Shown one piece after another: positions 55,828 through 62,955 of a stretch of DNA of 64,000 nt. This DNA comes from Candidatus Moranbacteria bacterium GW2011_GWC2_40_12. GTDB lineage: Bacteria; Patescibacteria; Paceibacteria; Moranbacterales; UBA11712. The notes under the pieces were generated by a model, which worked only from the letters and a program-made list of their open reading frames with translations, did no database searches and was not told the DNA's origin. The translations under genes were made by a program, and so were the position numbers. Within the stretch, counting starts at the first letter, position 1. Each line of letters opens with the position of its first letter. The stretch is taken from assembly GCA_000995965.1 (NCBI GenBank), contig LBYD01000001.1, positions 62,001-126,000 on the forward strand, given 5' to 3'.

Positions 55828-56940
55828 ATGAAAATACTCTTTATTTCCCGGGCCTATCCCCCAATTCTAGGCGGGATAGAAAACCAGAATTTTGGAATCG
55901 GCAAAGCGCTTTCCGAAATTGCGACAACCAGGACAATTGCCAATAAATCAGGCAAAAAGAACCTGCCGTTTTTTTTGCCTTGGGTGGCTTTGAAAGTCCT
56001 TTTCATTCTTCCGGGGCACGAGGTTGTTCTTCTCGGAGACGGAGTTCTTTCGCCGCTGGCAGTTTTTTGGAAAATGTTTCACCGAAAAAAAAAATATATT
56101 TCGATTGTGCACGGGCTTGATATCACTTTTGCGCACAAAAAATCGATTCTCGGAAGAATATACAGGGCGGTCAATATCCCCGCGCTCAAGAAACTCGATA
56201 GGCTAATCATGGTCGGCCAGGAAACGATTGCTGAAGCGCAGAAATTGGGAATCCCAGAGGAAAAATGCAAGTTTATTCCGAATGGATTCGATGCGGATGA
56301 AATAATCGCAAAAAAAACCAAAGAAGATTTGGAGAGATTGCTTGGGATGAATCTCAGCGGGAAAAAAGTAATATTTCGCGGCGGAAGATTCACGAAACAT
56401 AAAGGCGTGGAATGGTTTATCCGGAATGTAATGCCGAAATTGCCGGAAAATTGTCTTTTTGTCGCAGCGGGCGGCGGAATCGCGAAAAAAACCGCGGGCG
56501 ATGAAAATTATTTTCCAAAATGCGAAAAAGCCGTTCAGGATCTGGGACTGGAAAATCGGGTGAAACTGATGCTTAATCTGCCAAGGCCGCAAATAAAAAT
56601 TCTTTTTAACGCGTGCGATTTGTATATTTCCCCGAATATAAAAGTCCCGGGATCTCTCGAAGGCTTTGGCATTACCGCCATTGAAGCGGCTGCTTGCGGA
56701 AGAGTCGTATTGGCGGCTGATCTTGAGGGACTCAAAGACGCCATAAAAAATGAGCAAAACGGATTTCTTCTCGAATCCGGGAAGGCCGATATGTGGGCGG
56801 ATAAAATAAAAGATATTCTAGCAGATGATGATTTTCGCAATGATTTTGGGAAAAAAGCCAGCCAATTCACGATTGAAAATTATAGCTGGAACAAAATTGC
56901 TAAAAAATATCTGGAGGTTATTGAAAATACTTTTTCCTAA
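55828..56940 (+). CDS. GT4 glycosyltransferase
   Basis: A 370-residue GT-B enzyme. FISRAYPPILGGIENQNFGIGKAL is the N-terminal loop of PimA/WaaG-type enzymes, HGLDITF follows, and the C-terminal domain has IFRGGRFTKHKGVEWFI and EGFGITAIEAAACGRVVLA. A TATAGT at 55805-55810 is a possible -10 box. The last two codons and the stop are part of a perfect 23-bp palindrome. It is the first of a plus-strand group continuing to 60408. Confidence 0.9.
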   Translation: MKILFISRAYPPILGGIENQNFGIGKALSEIATTRTIANKSGKKNLPFFLPWVALKVLFILPGHEVVLLGDGVLSPLAVFWKMFHRKKKYISIVHGLDITFAHKKSILGRIYRAVNIPALKKLDRLIMVGQETIAEAQKLGIPEEKCKFIPNGFDADEIIAKKTKEDLERLLGMNLSGKKVIFRGGRFTKHKGVEWFIRNVMPKLPENCLFVAAGGGIAKKTAGDENYFPKCEKAVQDLGLENRVKLMLNLPRPQIKILFNACDLYISPNIKVPGSLEGFGITAIEAAACGRVVLAADLEGLKDAIKNEQNGFLLESGKADMWADKIKDILADDDFRNDFGKKASQFTIENYSWNKIAKKYLEVIENTFS

Positions 56941-56956
56941 TCTTCGAGATTAGGAA
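56934..56956. repeat. 23-bp perfect palindrome containing a stop codon
   Basis: Nine-bp arms TTCCTAATC / GATTAGGAA around TTCGA. The TAA stop of the GT4 gene (56938-56940) is in its left arm, so this element defines the protein's end. Confidence 0.85.
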
Positions 56957-56966
56957 TCGCCAACGT

Positions 56967-58850
56967 ATGATTTTAGACTTGACAAAACTTGTTCTGACTT
57001 TGCCGTTTGTCTTCGTTCTGCCCGGCTTTTTCCTTTTGCTGGCGATTTTTGGCTGGAAGTCAGCCTCTGGCGGATCAAAAATTTCCTTCTTCGAAAAAGC
57101 CGCTTTGGCAGTCCCAATGAGCGTGATCGCGGTTGATTTTCTGGTTCTGGCGCTCAACAGGCTGCGTATTTTTTTGAACGGGCCGGTGCTGATTGGGGCT
57201 ATCATTGCTTTTTCGCTTCTTTGTTATATTGTTTTCCAATGGCGATTCGGGAAAAAAGCAAAAGCAAAGGATAAAAAGGAAGAAGATGCGGCCCAGAATT
57301 TTTTTGATTTTTCTTATTGGCAAGCCATATTCATCCTTCTTTCTCTTTTTTTGGCAATATTCATGCGGACGACTTATCTCTCCGACACGATTGTTCCGTC
57401 GTCGACTGACCTTGGCCATCATATGTTTTGGGTCCAGAAAATTGTTGACGCGGGAAGCCTTCCCGACTACGGGATGCCCGACTTTATTATTGGTGAGCAT
57501 ATTATTTTCGCGGTGATAAATCTCTTGAGCGGCGCGAGCCCGATGGGAGCCATGCCCGCCATTGTTCTTCTGCTTTTGAACATCATTGGAATTTTCACTT
57601 TGTCAATATTGGCCGGAAGAGTTTTTCGAAACCCGAAAACGGCGGCGATGATTTTCTTTGTCACGGGCGTTCTCTACGCAATCAATGCTCCCCAAGGGAA
57701 ATACGTGAGCGGCGGCGTGGTTGGGAACATTATCGGCAATATGCTGATTCCGGTTGCTTTGTATTTTTTATATCGGGCGCTTTCCGAGAAAGATTCCGTC
57801 TTTGCCGGACTATTTCTTTTTTCGGCGGCCGGGCTTCTTTTCACCCATCATTTGTCCGCTTTTATCCTGATTTATTCGGTTGCCGCGATTGTTTTGGCAT
57901 ATCTCGCGCTCAATTTCACCAAATCTTTCAAAATTGTTGGCGGCTGGTTCAGGATATTCCTGAAACCTTTTCCCATAGCGGTTTTTCTGCTGGTTATTTT
58001 TTATTTCCTGTTTGTTTTTACCCCTTCTTATTTCAACCCGGAGGCAGTTGCTCAAGCAACCGGCGAGCCGACAAAAATCACGAGATTCGGTCTCGGACTC
58101 GACCAATTGGAAACCAACGCTGGAAGCGCAAGGCTGATTCTCGGGACATTTGGCTTCGCACTTTTTTTTCTGGCGGCCAGGAGAAAAGAATACAAATTTA
58201 GCTTCGCTCTGTCTTGGGCCATTGTGTTGCTTCTTATGAGCTGGAAGCCGGGGTGGCTTTATGTAAATATTCCGAGCGACCGGATCGGAAACTATCTTTT
58301 CCTTCCTTTCTCCCTGCTTGCGGCTTTTGGCATAGTCGAGCTGATGAAGCTCTTCAGAAAATCATCGACAAATTTTTTCTCAACCGCCTTGCTCTTTATT
58401 TTGCTGTTTTTCGCAATTACTGACGGGCTCTCAGACAGCGCTGAGGCTTTCAAGTCGCGGCCTCAATTTCAGGAAGCGATGCAGACTTTTCATTCGGCCG
58501 ACTATCTCGCCGAAAAATTAGATTCTTCGCAGGATATATTGCTCAAGGATCATGTGAACATATACGGCGATTCGTGGTATAAATTATTCTTTATGAAAGA
58601 TTATAAATACCCCTTGAGCCGCGGGAATTTGTCACGCTATGCTGATCCAACGAAGCCTAGGGAAACCTGTACGCGGGATATGATTTCCGAACCAGACTCC
58701 CTGGAAGGCCAGGCTTGTTTTTCCGAAACCGGAGTGAACTATGTCGCCCTCAACGCCCAGCTTGAAGGAAACAGTTTTGAAAAATATCCGGATTTTTCGA
58801 AAATATACAGTTCAAATTATTTATCTATATTCAAAAGAAATATTCAATGA
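56967..58850 (+). CDS. Large polytopic membrane protein, GT-C-like
   Basis: A 627-residue protein with about 13 hydrophobic helices and a soluble C-terminal part of about 130 residues. The loop around residues 140-160 (TIVPSSTDLGHHMFWVQKI) carries acidic and histidine residues, a plausible donor site, as in GT-C and DUF6541-type proteins. No closer assignment is possible. It lies between two GT4 genes in the same direction. Probably an exporter-side glycosyltransferase. Confidence 0.72.
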   Translation: MILDLTKLVLTLPFVFVLPGFFLLLAIFGWKSASGGSKISFFEKAALAVPMSVIAVDFLVLALNRLRIFLNGPVLIGAIIAFSLLCYIVFQWRFGKKAKAKDKKEEDAAQNFFDFSYWQAIFILLSLFLAIFMRTTYLSDTIVPSSTDLGHHMFWVQKIVDAGSLPDYGMPDFIIGEHIIFAVINLLSGASPMGAMPAIVLLLLNIIGIFTLSILAGRVFRNPKTAAMIFFVTGVLYAINAPQGKYVSGGVVGNIIGNMLIPVALYFLYRALSEKDSVFAGLFLFSAAGLLFTHHLSAFILIYSVAAIVLAYLALNFTKSFKIVGGWFRIFLKPFPIAVFLLVIFYFLFVFTPSYFNPEAVAQATGEPTKITRFGLGLDQLETNAGSARLILGTFGFALFFLAARRKEYKFSFALSWAIVLLLMSWKPGWLYVNIPSDRIGNYLFLPFSLLAAFGIVELMKLFRKSSTNFFSTALLFILLFFAITDGLSDSAEAFKSRPQFQEAMQTFHSADYLAEKLDSSQDILLKDHVNIYGDSWYKLFFMKDYKYPLSRGNLSRYADPTKPRETCTRDMISEPDSLEGQACFSETGVNYVALNAQLEGNSFEKYPDFSKIYSSNYLSIFKRNIQ

Positions 58851-58866
58851 GCGAAGCGAATACCAA

Positions 58867-58901
58867 ATTTTTGATTTTTGATTTTTGATTTTTGATTTTT
58901 G
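58867..58901 (+). repeat. Five perfect tandem copies of ATTTTTG
   Basis: A 35-bp simple-sequence repeat with a 7-bp unit, 12 bp upstream of the small membrane-protein gene and 17 bp after the previous stop. Copy-number change would alter the spacing in front of 58913. Confidence 0.92.
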
Positions 58902-58912
58902 CATTTATTATA

Positions 58913-59275
58913 ATGTCCAGCAAAATAATCATCATCGCCACAATTATATTTCTCATCGTCAGTTTCTCGGTGCTTTTTGTCATCGAAACGAAAAATCACG
59001 ACTATGATTACAAAAAATCGTGGAGCGTGGTTTATTTCGAAAATCCGCGGGATAATTCGCTTGATTTCACGATTGAAAACCACGAAGGCGAAAAATCAGA
59101 ATATAACTATGAAATATCGATTGACGAAAAAAAAATATCCGACAACAAAATTGAAATTGAAAAGGGCGCCGTGCAGAAAATCTATCCGATTATAGATTTA
59201 GAAAAATCCGCTAGAGTCACAATCGAAGTAACCGCGGATGATTTGAAGTATAGGATATATAAGAATATTCAATGA
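58913..59275 (+). CDS. Small membrane-anchored protein (DUF1616-like)
   Basis: A 120-residue protein with one N-terminal hydrophobic helix (about 4-24) and an outside domain of about 95 residues that looks like an immunoglobulin-like beta sandwich (SLDFTIENHEGEKSEYNYEISID, ARVTIEVTADD). It resembles the soluble part of DUF1616 proteins found with surface glycans. The ATG at 58913 is chosen because it directly precedes the helix; an ATT-type start is not used. It overlaps the next GT4 gene by 4 bp (ATGA) and follows a tandem repeat. Confidence 0.7.
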   Translation: MSSKIIIIATIIFLIVSFSVLFVIETKNHDYDYKKSWSVVYFENPRDNSLDFTIENHEGEKSEYNYEISIDEKKISDNKIEIEKGAVQKIYPIIDLEKSARVTIEVTADDLKYRIYKNIQ

Positions 59276-60408
59276 AACGAATTCTACTCCTCACCCGCCC
59301 GATTTGCCCGCCGTGGGACGAGGGCTCCAAAGATTTTGCCTACACTCTGGCGAAGCACGCCCGTGATTTTGAAGTGCACCTTTTGACTTTTGGGAAAGTA
59401 GCGGATCTTCCAGAAAGTGTGGTCCAACATTCGATTTATACGTCACCGAAGTGGGATTTTGGGCAAAAAGTGCGGGCGTACCTGTTTCTTGTCAGGGAAT
59501 TTCTGATCAAGGGCGGAAAGGACTATGATATTCTCCATTCTTTTTTCACGCCGACAAAACTGAATGTTTTCGCGCTGAAACTATGCCTTCGGAATAAAAA
59601 ATTGAAAACCATCCAGACTCTGGCCACGCTTCGAGACGATATTTATAGCGACGAGCAAATAAAGAAAATTATCCACGCCGATCTTATCATCGCCTACTCC
59701 GACTACGCCAAAGAAAAGCTGGAAAAAATGGGATTCGGAAATGTGAAGCGAATCTATCCGGGAATTGACATCAATTTATTTTCCCCCGCTCCGAAAAATC
59801 CGGAACTGATGAAAAAATATGAGACAAGTGAAAGCGATTTTGTGATAAACTACACGGGAGAATACTTGCGGCTCGGGGATATGGACGACATCGCTCCCGT
59901 TTTTTCAGAGTTGTCGAAAGAAAACAAAAATTTCAAACTGCATCTGGCTGTCCGGGTGAAGAATCAGGCTGACGCGGAAAAAAAGGAAGAGGTGAAAAAA
60001 GAATTCAAAAAAGAAGGCGTGCTGGACAGGGTGGCTTTTCTGGATGACGGCGGATACACGATGGAGCAAATATATAATCTCTGCGACATTTCAATTTTTC
60101 CCGCCCGGACGATGGCCGGAAAATTTGACATTCCTCTGGTTGTTCCGGAGGCGATGGCATGCGGGAAACCGGTGATCACCAGCAATATCCCAAGGCTCCG
60201 ATATTTTTTGAATGATGAAAACAGCCTTTTGATTGAACCGGGCGACCGAAGAGCGCTCAAAGACAATATCTTGTACCTTCATTCAAGTCCTGAAGCGCGC
60301 CGCGAGCTGGGCGACAAGGGAATGGAATTTGCAAGGGAAAATTTTGACATAAAAAAAATAGTGAAAGAATACGAAGAAGTTTATGAAAATGTAATTAGTA
60401 ATTCGTAA
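59272..60408 (+). CDS. GT4 glycosyltransferase
   Basis: A 378-residue GT-B enzyme. LLTRPICPPWDEGSKDFAYTLA is the N-terminal loop, RIYPGIDINLFSP the linker strand, and the C-terminal domain has INYTGEYLRLGDM and the donor E block VVPEAMACGKPVITSNIPRLRYF. It is coupled to the small membrane protein upstream by a 4-bp overlap. The last codons run into AT-rich ttagtaattcgtaat repeats. Sugar and acceptor are unknown. Confidence 0.88.
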   Translation: MKRILLLTRPICPPWDEGSKDFAYTLAKHARDFEVHLLTFGKVADLPESVVQHSIYTSPKWDFGQKVRAYLFLVREFLIKGGKDYDILHSFFTPTKLNVFALKLCLRNKKLKTIQTLATLRDDIYSDEQIKKIIHADLIIAYSDYAKEKLEKMGFGNVKRIYPGIDINLFSPAPKNPELMKKYETSESDFVINYTGEYLRLGDMDDIAPVFSELSKENKNFKLHLAVRVKNQADAEKKEEVKKEFKKEGVLDRVAFLDDGGYTMEQIYNLCDISIFPARTMAGKFDIPLVVPEAMACGKPVITSNIPRLRYFLNDENSLLIEPGDRRALKDNILYLHSSPEARRELGDKGMEFARENFDIKKIVKEYEEVYENVISNS

Positions 60409-60424
60409 TTTGAAATGCGGATAT

Positions 60425-60453
60425 TTGCGTTGTCTTGGTCACAGACTTATAAT
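60425..60453 (+). promoter_or_regulatory. Promoter of rtcB
   Basis: TTGCGT (60425-60430), 17 bp spacer, TATAAT (60448-60453), 13 bp before the ATG at 60467. Confidence 0.75.
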
Positions 60454-60466
60454 TGTTAATTGCTTT

Positions 60467-61918
60467 ATGCAGGGTATCGAATCGCTATCAAAACACAAGA
60501 AAAAATTCCAGACGGACAAAATGAAGGTCCCGGCGATTTTGCATTGTTCAGACGACCTTTTGCCAAATGAAAAAACTTTGCGGCAGCTTGAGAATACAGC
60601 TTCTCAAGAATATGTTTTTCACCATGTCGCGGCCCTTTCCGACGTGCACGATAAAAAAGGACGCAAAAATCCGACCGGGACAGTCGTAGCCAGCGAAAAA
60701 TACCTTTTACCGCAAATCAACGATACGGCGCCCAATTGCGGTATGAGGCTTCTGAAAACCAATCTTACAGACTCGGATCTTTCGCCCGAAAATATTGATA
60801 AGTTGTTTAATGGCTTAATAAAAACAATCCCGACAAAGGCGTATGTCGGTACTCCAGTTCCCTATTCCCTTGTGGTCGACATTTGCCGAAACGGGCTTAG
60901 GTCAGTCACAAAATATTTCAAAACACGAACAAAAAATGAAATTGAAAATACGTTCAAAAACGGAAATTTTTTCGACCAGGAAATAAGCAAAAAAGAAATA
61001 ACCGACGCGATTCCGGAGCTATTTTTGTGGATTGGGAAATTTCGTCTTGGAATTTTGGGAGCGGCGGGAAACCATTTTTTGGATCTCATGAAAATAACAG
61101 ACATTATCGATAGTGACGTGGCGAGAAGATTCGGGCTTCAAAATGGACAATATATTTTCATGATGCACACGGGTTCGGGTCTTCTCGGGCAATATGCCTC
61201 ATATCTCTATACTCCCAAAAAAAAGGAACATCTGAGCCAGCGAATTATTCTTGAACTTGGAAAATTATTTTGGCGTTCGGAGAAGAAAAAAATATATCGC
61301 GAGATTGCGAAAAAAATCTCTGCTTACAAAAATAAGGATGAATTTTTCGCCTATGATGCGGAAACTCCCGAAGGAAAAATGTTTTTGACGGCGCATCAAG
61401 CGGCGGGAAATCAGGGATTTGCAAATCGCAGCATTCTTACCCACAATCTTGACCAAACCATTGAAAAAGTTTTGGGGAAAAATCCAGAATTCGAACTCCT
61501 TTATGATTCCCCTCATATTTTTATAAACCGGGAAAATCATTTTGGAAAAGATGTCAGGGTCCATCGCAACGGTGCTGTTCGGGCAATCGCCGGTGAGCCC
61601 GTTTTCATCCCTTCCTCAATGAGTACGCCGATGTATCTTGGCGTCGGCACAAACGAGAACGAATCAACTTTTTTTTCCGCGGGTCACGGCACCGGACGGC
61701 GCAAGAATCCCGAAAACGACAAGGCTGGCACAAAAGAAGAATTGTTTGCGAAAATGCAGAAGAGAAAAGTGAAATTGTATAACGCAAAATCAAAAGGTGT
61801 GGTTTTCCAGGACGCAAGTTATTATAAGGATGTTGAGGAAGTGATCGCCGGCATGGAAGAAAACAAAATCGTGAAAAAAGTGGCGAAGATGGAGCCGGTG
61901 GCGGTGTTGATGTATTGA
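60467..61918 (+). CDS. rtcB: RtcB-like RNA-splicing ligase
   Basis: A 483-residue protein of the RtcB family, which joins RNA 2',3'-cyclic-phosphate (or 3'-phosphate) ends to 5'-OH ends using GTP and Mn. Family blocks appear in order: NCGMRLLKTNL, MMHTGSGLLG (here for the usual HTGSRGLG), VRVHRNGAVRAIAGEP (with the histidine that takes GMP, normally HRKGATRA), and SAGHGTGRRKN (usually HGAGR). Most metal ligands are conserved but several signature residues differ, so it is a divergent member. The start at 60467 lies 13 bp after a TATAAT. It shares the RNA-end chemistry of thpR at 33240. Confidence 0.88.
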   Translation: MQGIESLSKHKKKFQTDKMKVPAILHCSDDLLPNEKTLRQLENTASQEYVFHHVAALSDVHDKKGRKNPTGTVVASEKYLLPQINDTAPNCGMRLLKTNLTDSDLSPENIDKLFNGLIKTIPTKAYVGTPVPYSLVVDICRNGLRSVTKYFKTRTKNEIENTFKNGNFFDQEISKKEITDAIPELFLWIGKFRLGILGAAGNHFLDLMKITDIIDSDVARRFGLQNGQYIFMMHTGSGLLGQYASYLYTPKKKEHLSQRIILELGKLFWRSEKKKIYREIAKKISAYKNKDEFFAYDAETPEGKMFLTAHQAAGNQGFANRSILTHNLDQTIEKVLGKNPEFELLYDSPHIFINRENHFGKDVRVHRNGAVRAIAGEPVFIPSSMSTPMYLGVGTNENESTFFSAGHGTGRRKNPENDKAGTKEELFAKMQKRKVKLYNAKSKGVVFQDASYYKDVEEVIAGMEENKIVKKVAKMEPVAVLMY

Positions 61919-61948
61919 AAAATGTCTTGTATCCGGTTTTAGTATTTT

Positions 61949-61993
61949 TAAAAAAAGAGCCATGCAGACGGATTTATGCGCGTGGCATGGCTT
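61949..61993 (-). terminator. Terminator of the small gene at 62011
   Basis: Minus-strand stem with gaagccatgc / gcatggctc arms (61957-61965, 61985-61993) and a 19-nt loop, followed by TTTTTTTT. It also faces rtcB. Confidence 0.85.
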
Positions 61994-62010
61994 CTAGGCG
62001 AAAGATGACA

Positions 62011-62244
62011 TTAAAATAATTGTGTCTGTTTGTGGGCTGCACGCGTCAGACTCTTGTGCAGATCCGGATGATATTCAAGCCTTCGGGCTAATTTAGCCGC
62101 TGCTTTCAGCTTGCAGATGCTTGGATGGTCGACGGCTTCCTTGATTTGCCTGAGAATGGCAAGTCTTGCCATATTATCCTCATGTTGTATGGCACCCTCG
62201 ATAAACCGATTGATATTCTCACTCAGACATTCAACAATTTTCAC
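62011..62244 (-). CDS. Small helical hypothetical protein
   Basis: A 77-residue protein, probably all helical, without recognised family. It starts with GTG at 62244, supported by AGGAGGG 7 nt upstream. It forms a closed unit: TTGACA/TATTCT promoter at 62288-62316, about 40 nt leader, a terminator at 61949. The promoter's -35 overlaps the start codon of the divergent tmk gene. Like the genes at 9405, 23599 and 51192 it combines TTGAC-type promoter, strong Shine-Dalgarno and terminator. Confidence 0.7.
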   Translation of the reverse strand: MKIVECLSENINRFIEGAIQHEDNMARLAILRQIKEAVDHPSICKLKAAAKLARRLEYHPDLHKSLTRAAHKQTQLF

Positions 62245-62287
62245 TTGATGTCCCTCCTGAATTATTTGATGTTATCTTTGATTAACA

Positions 62288-62316
62288 AGAATAAAATAAT
62301 TTATTTTATTTGTCAA
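62288..62316 (-). promoter_or_regulatory. Promoter of the small gene at 62011
   Basis: TTGACA (62311-62316), 17 bp spacer, TATTCT (62288-62293) on the minus strand. Base 62316 is also the A of the tmk start codon on the plus strand. Confidence 0.8.
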
Positions 62317-62894
62317 TGCCAAAATTCATCACCTTCTCCGGACTTGACGGCTCCGGGAAATCGACCCAAATTGAACTTTTGAAGAAATATCTTGAAGAAC
62401 AAGGCAAGACTTTTTTCTATTTCCACGCGGTGGAGTTTTCAATCGGCAAAGTAACCTGTCGAGGTTTCACCTCGACAAAAAATAAAAGTGTGATAAAGGC
62501 CAATTGGCTGCAAATTCAGTTGCGCAAAATCGCGCTTTTGATTGATATGTTTAGGTTTTTTAGGTTGCTTAAGATACTCAGGGTTGATTATATCATTTCC
62601 GACCGGTATTTTTTTGACAGCGTAGTGAATATTCTGTTTTTAGAAAAGCGTAGACATCCGACGTCTAAGAATTTATGCGCGGAAAAATATATTCCCAAAC
62701 CCGATTTCGCTTTCTATATCGAGGTTAAACCGGAAGCGATCATGCAGCGCGAGCGAAAACCGGATCAGGGAATTGAATATTTGGTAGCGAAAGAGAAAAT
62801 ATTTGCTGATAAAATCAAAGACTGGAATTTGATTGTAATCAACGGGGAGAAAGATAAAGAAGAAATCCATCAGCAAGTAATTAGTAATTTGTAA
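62316..62894 (+). CDS. tmk: Thymidylate kinase-like protein
   Basis: A 192-residue P-loop kinase. FSGLDGSGKST (about 7-17) is the nucleotide-binding loop, IISDRYFFDSVV holds the DRY/DRH-type substrate motif and the QRERKPDQG stretch is a LID-like region. In its family it phosphorylates dTMP, but sequence between P-loop and DRY is unusual and a role on another nucleotide or sugar-linked substrate cannot be excluded. Two palindromes are translated in frame (48-54 and 112-117). I start at the ATG 62316; a TTG two codons earlier is less likely. It precedes the Wzx gene by 61 bp. Confidence 0.8.
   Translation: MPKFITFSGLDGSGKSTQIELLKKYLEEQGKTFFYFHAVEFSIGKVTCRGFTSTKNKSVIKANWLQIQLRKIALLIDMFRFFRLLKILRVDYIISDRYFFDSVVNILFLEKRRHPTSKNLCAEKYIPKPDFAFYIEVKPEAIMQRERKPDQGIEYLVAKEKIFADKIKDWNLIVINGEKDKEEIHQQVISNL
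62458..62478. repeat. 21-bp perfect palindrome in tmk
   Basis: Nine-bp arms TGTCGAGGT / ACCTCGACA around TTC, in frame (C-R-G-F-T-S-T). Confidence 0.85.
62651..62667. repeat. 17-bp palindrome in tmk
   Basis: TAGACAT / ACGTCTA around CCG with one mismatched pair. The peptide R-R-H-P-T-S-K-N and the DNA match the element at 22934-22956 in the same frame. Confidence 0.8.
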
Positions 62895-62950
62895 TTGGTA
62901 ATTAGGATTTTATTTTTTTATCCCAATTACTAATTGCTAGTTACAAATTA
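62872..62950. repeat. AT-rich imperfect inverted repeat
   Basis: Repeated gtaatt/aattac units on both sides of a T-run (62910-62920 area) between tmk and the Wzx gene can fold into a long imperfect hairpin; its left end overlaps the last tmk codons. It may act as a weak terminator. Confidence 0.5.
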
Positions 62951-62955
62951 CAAAA

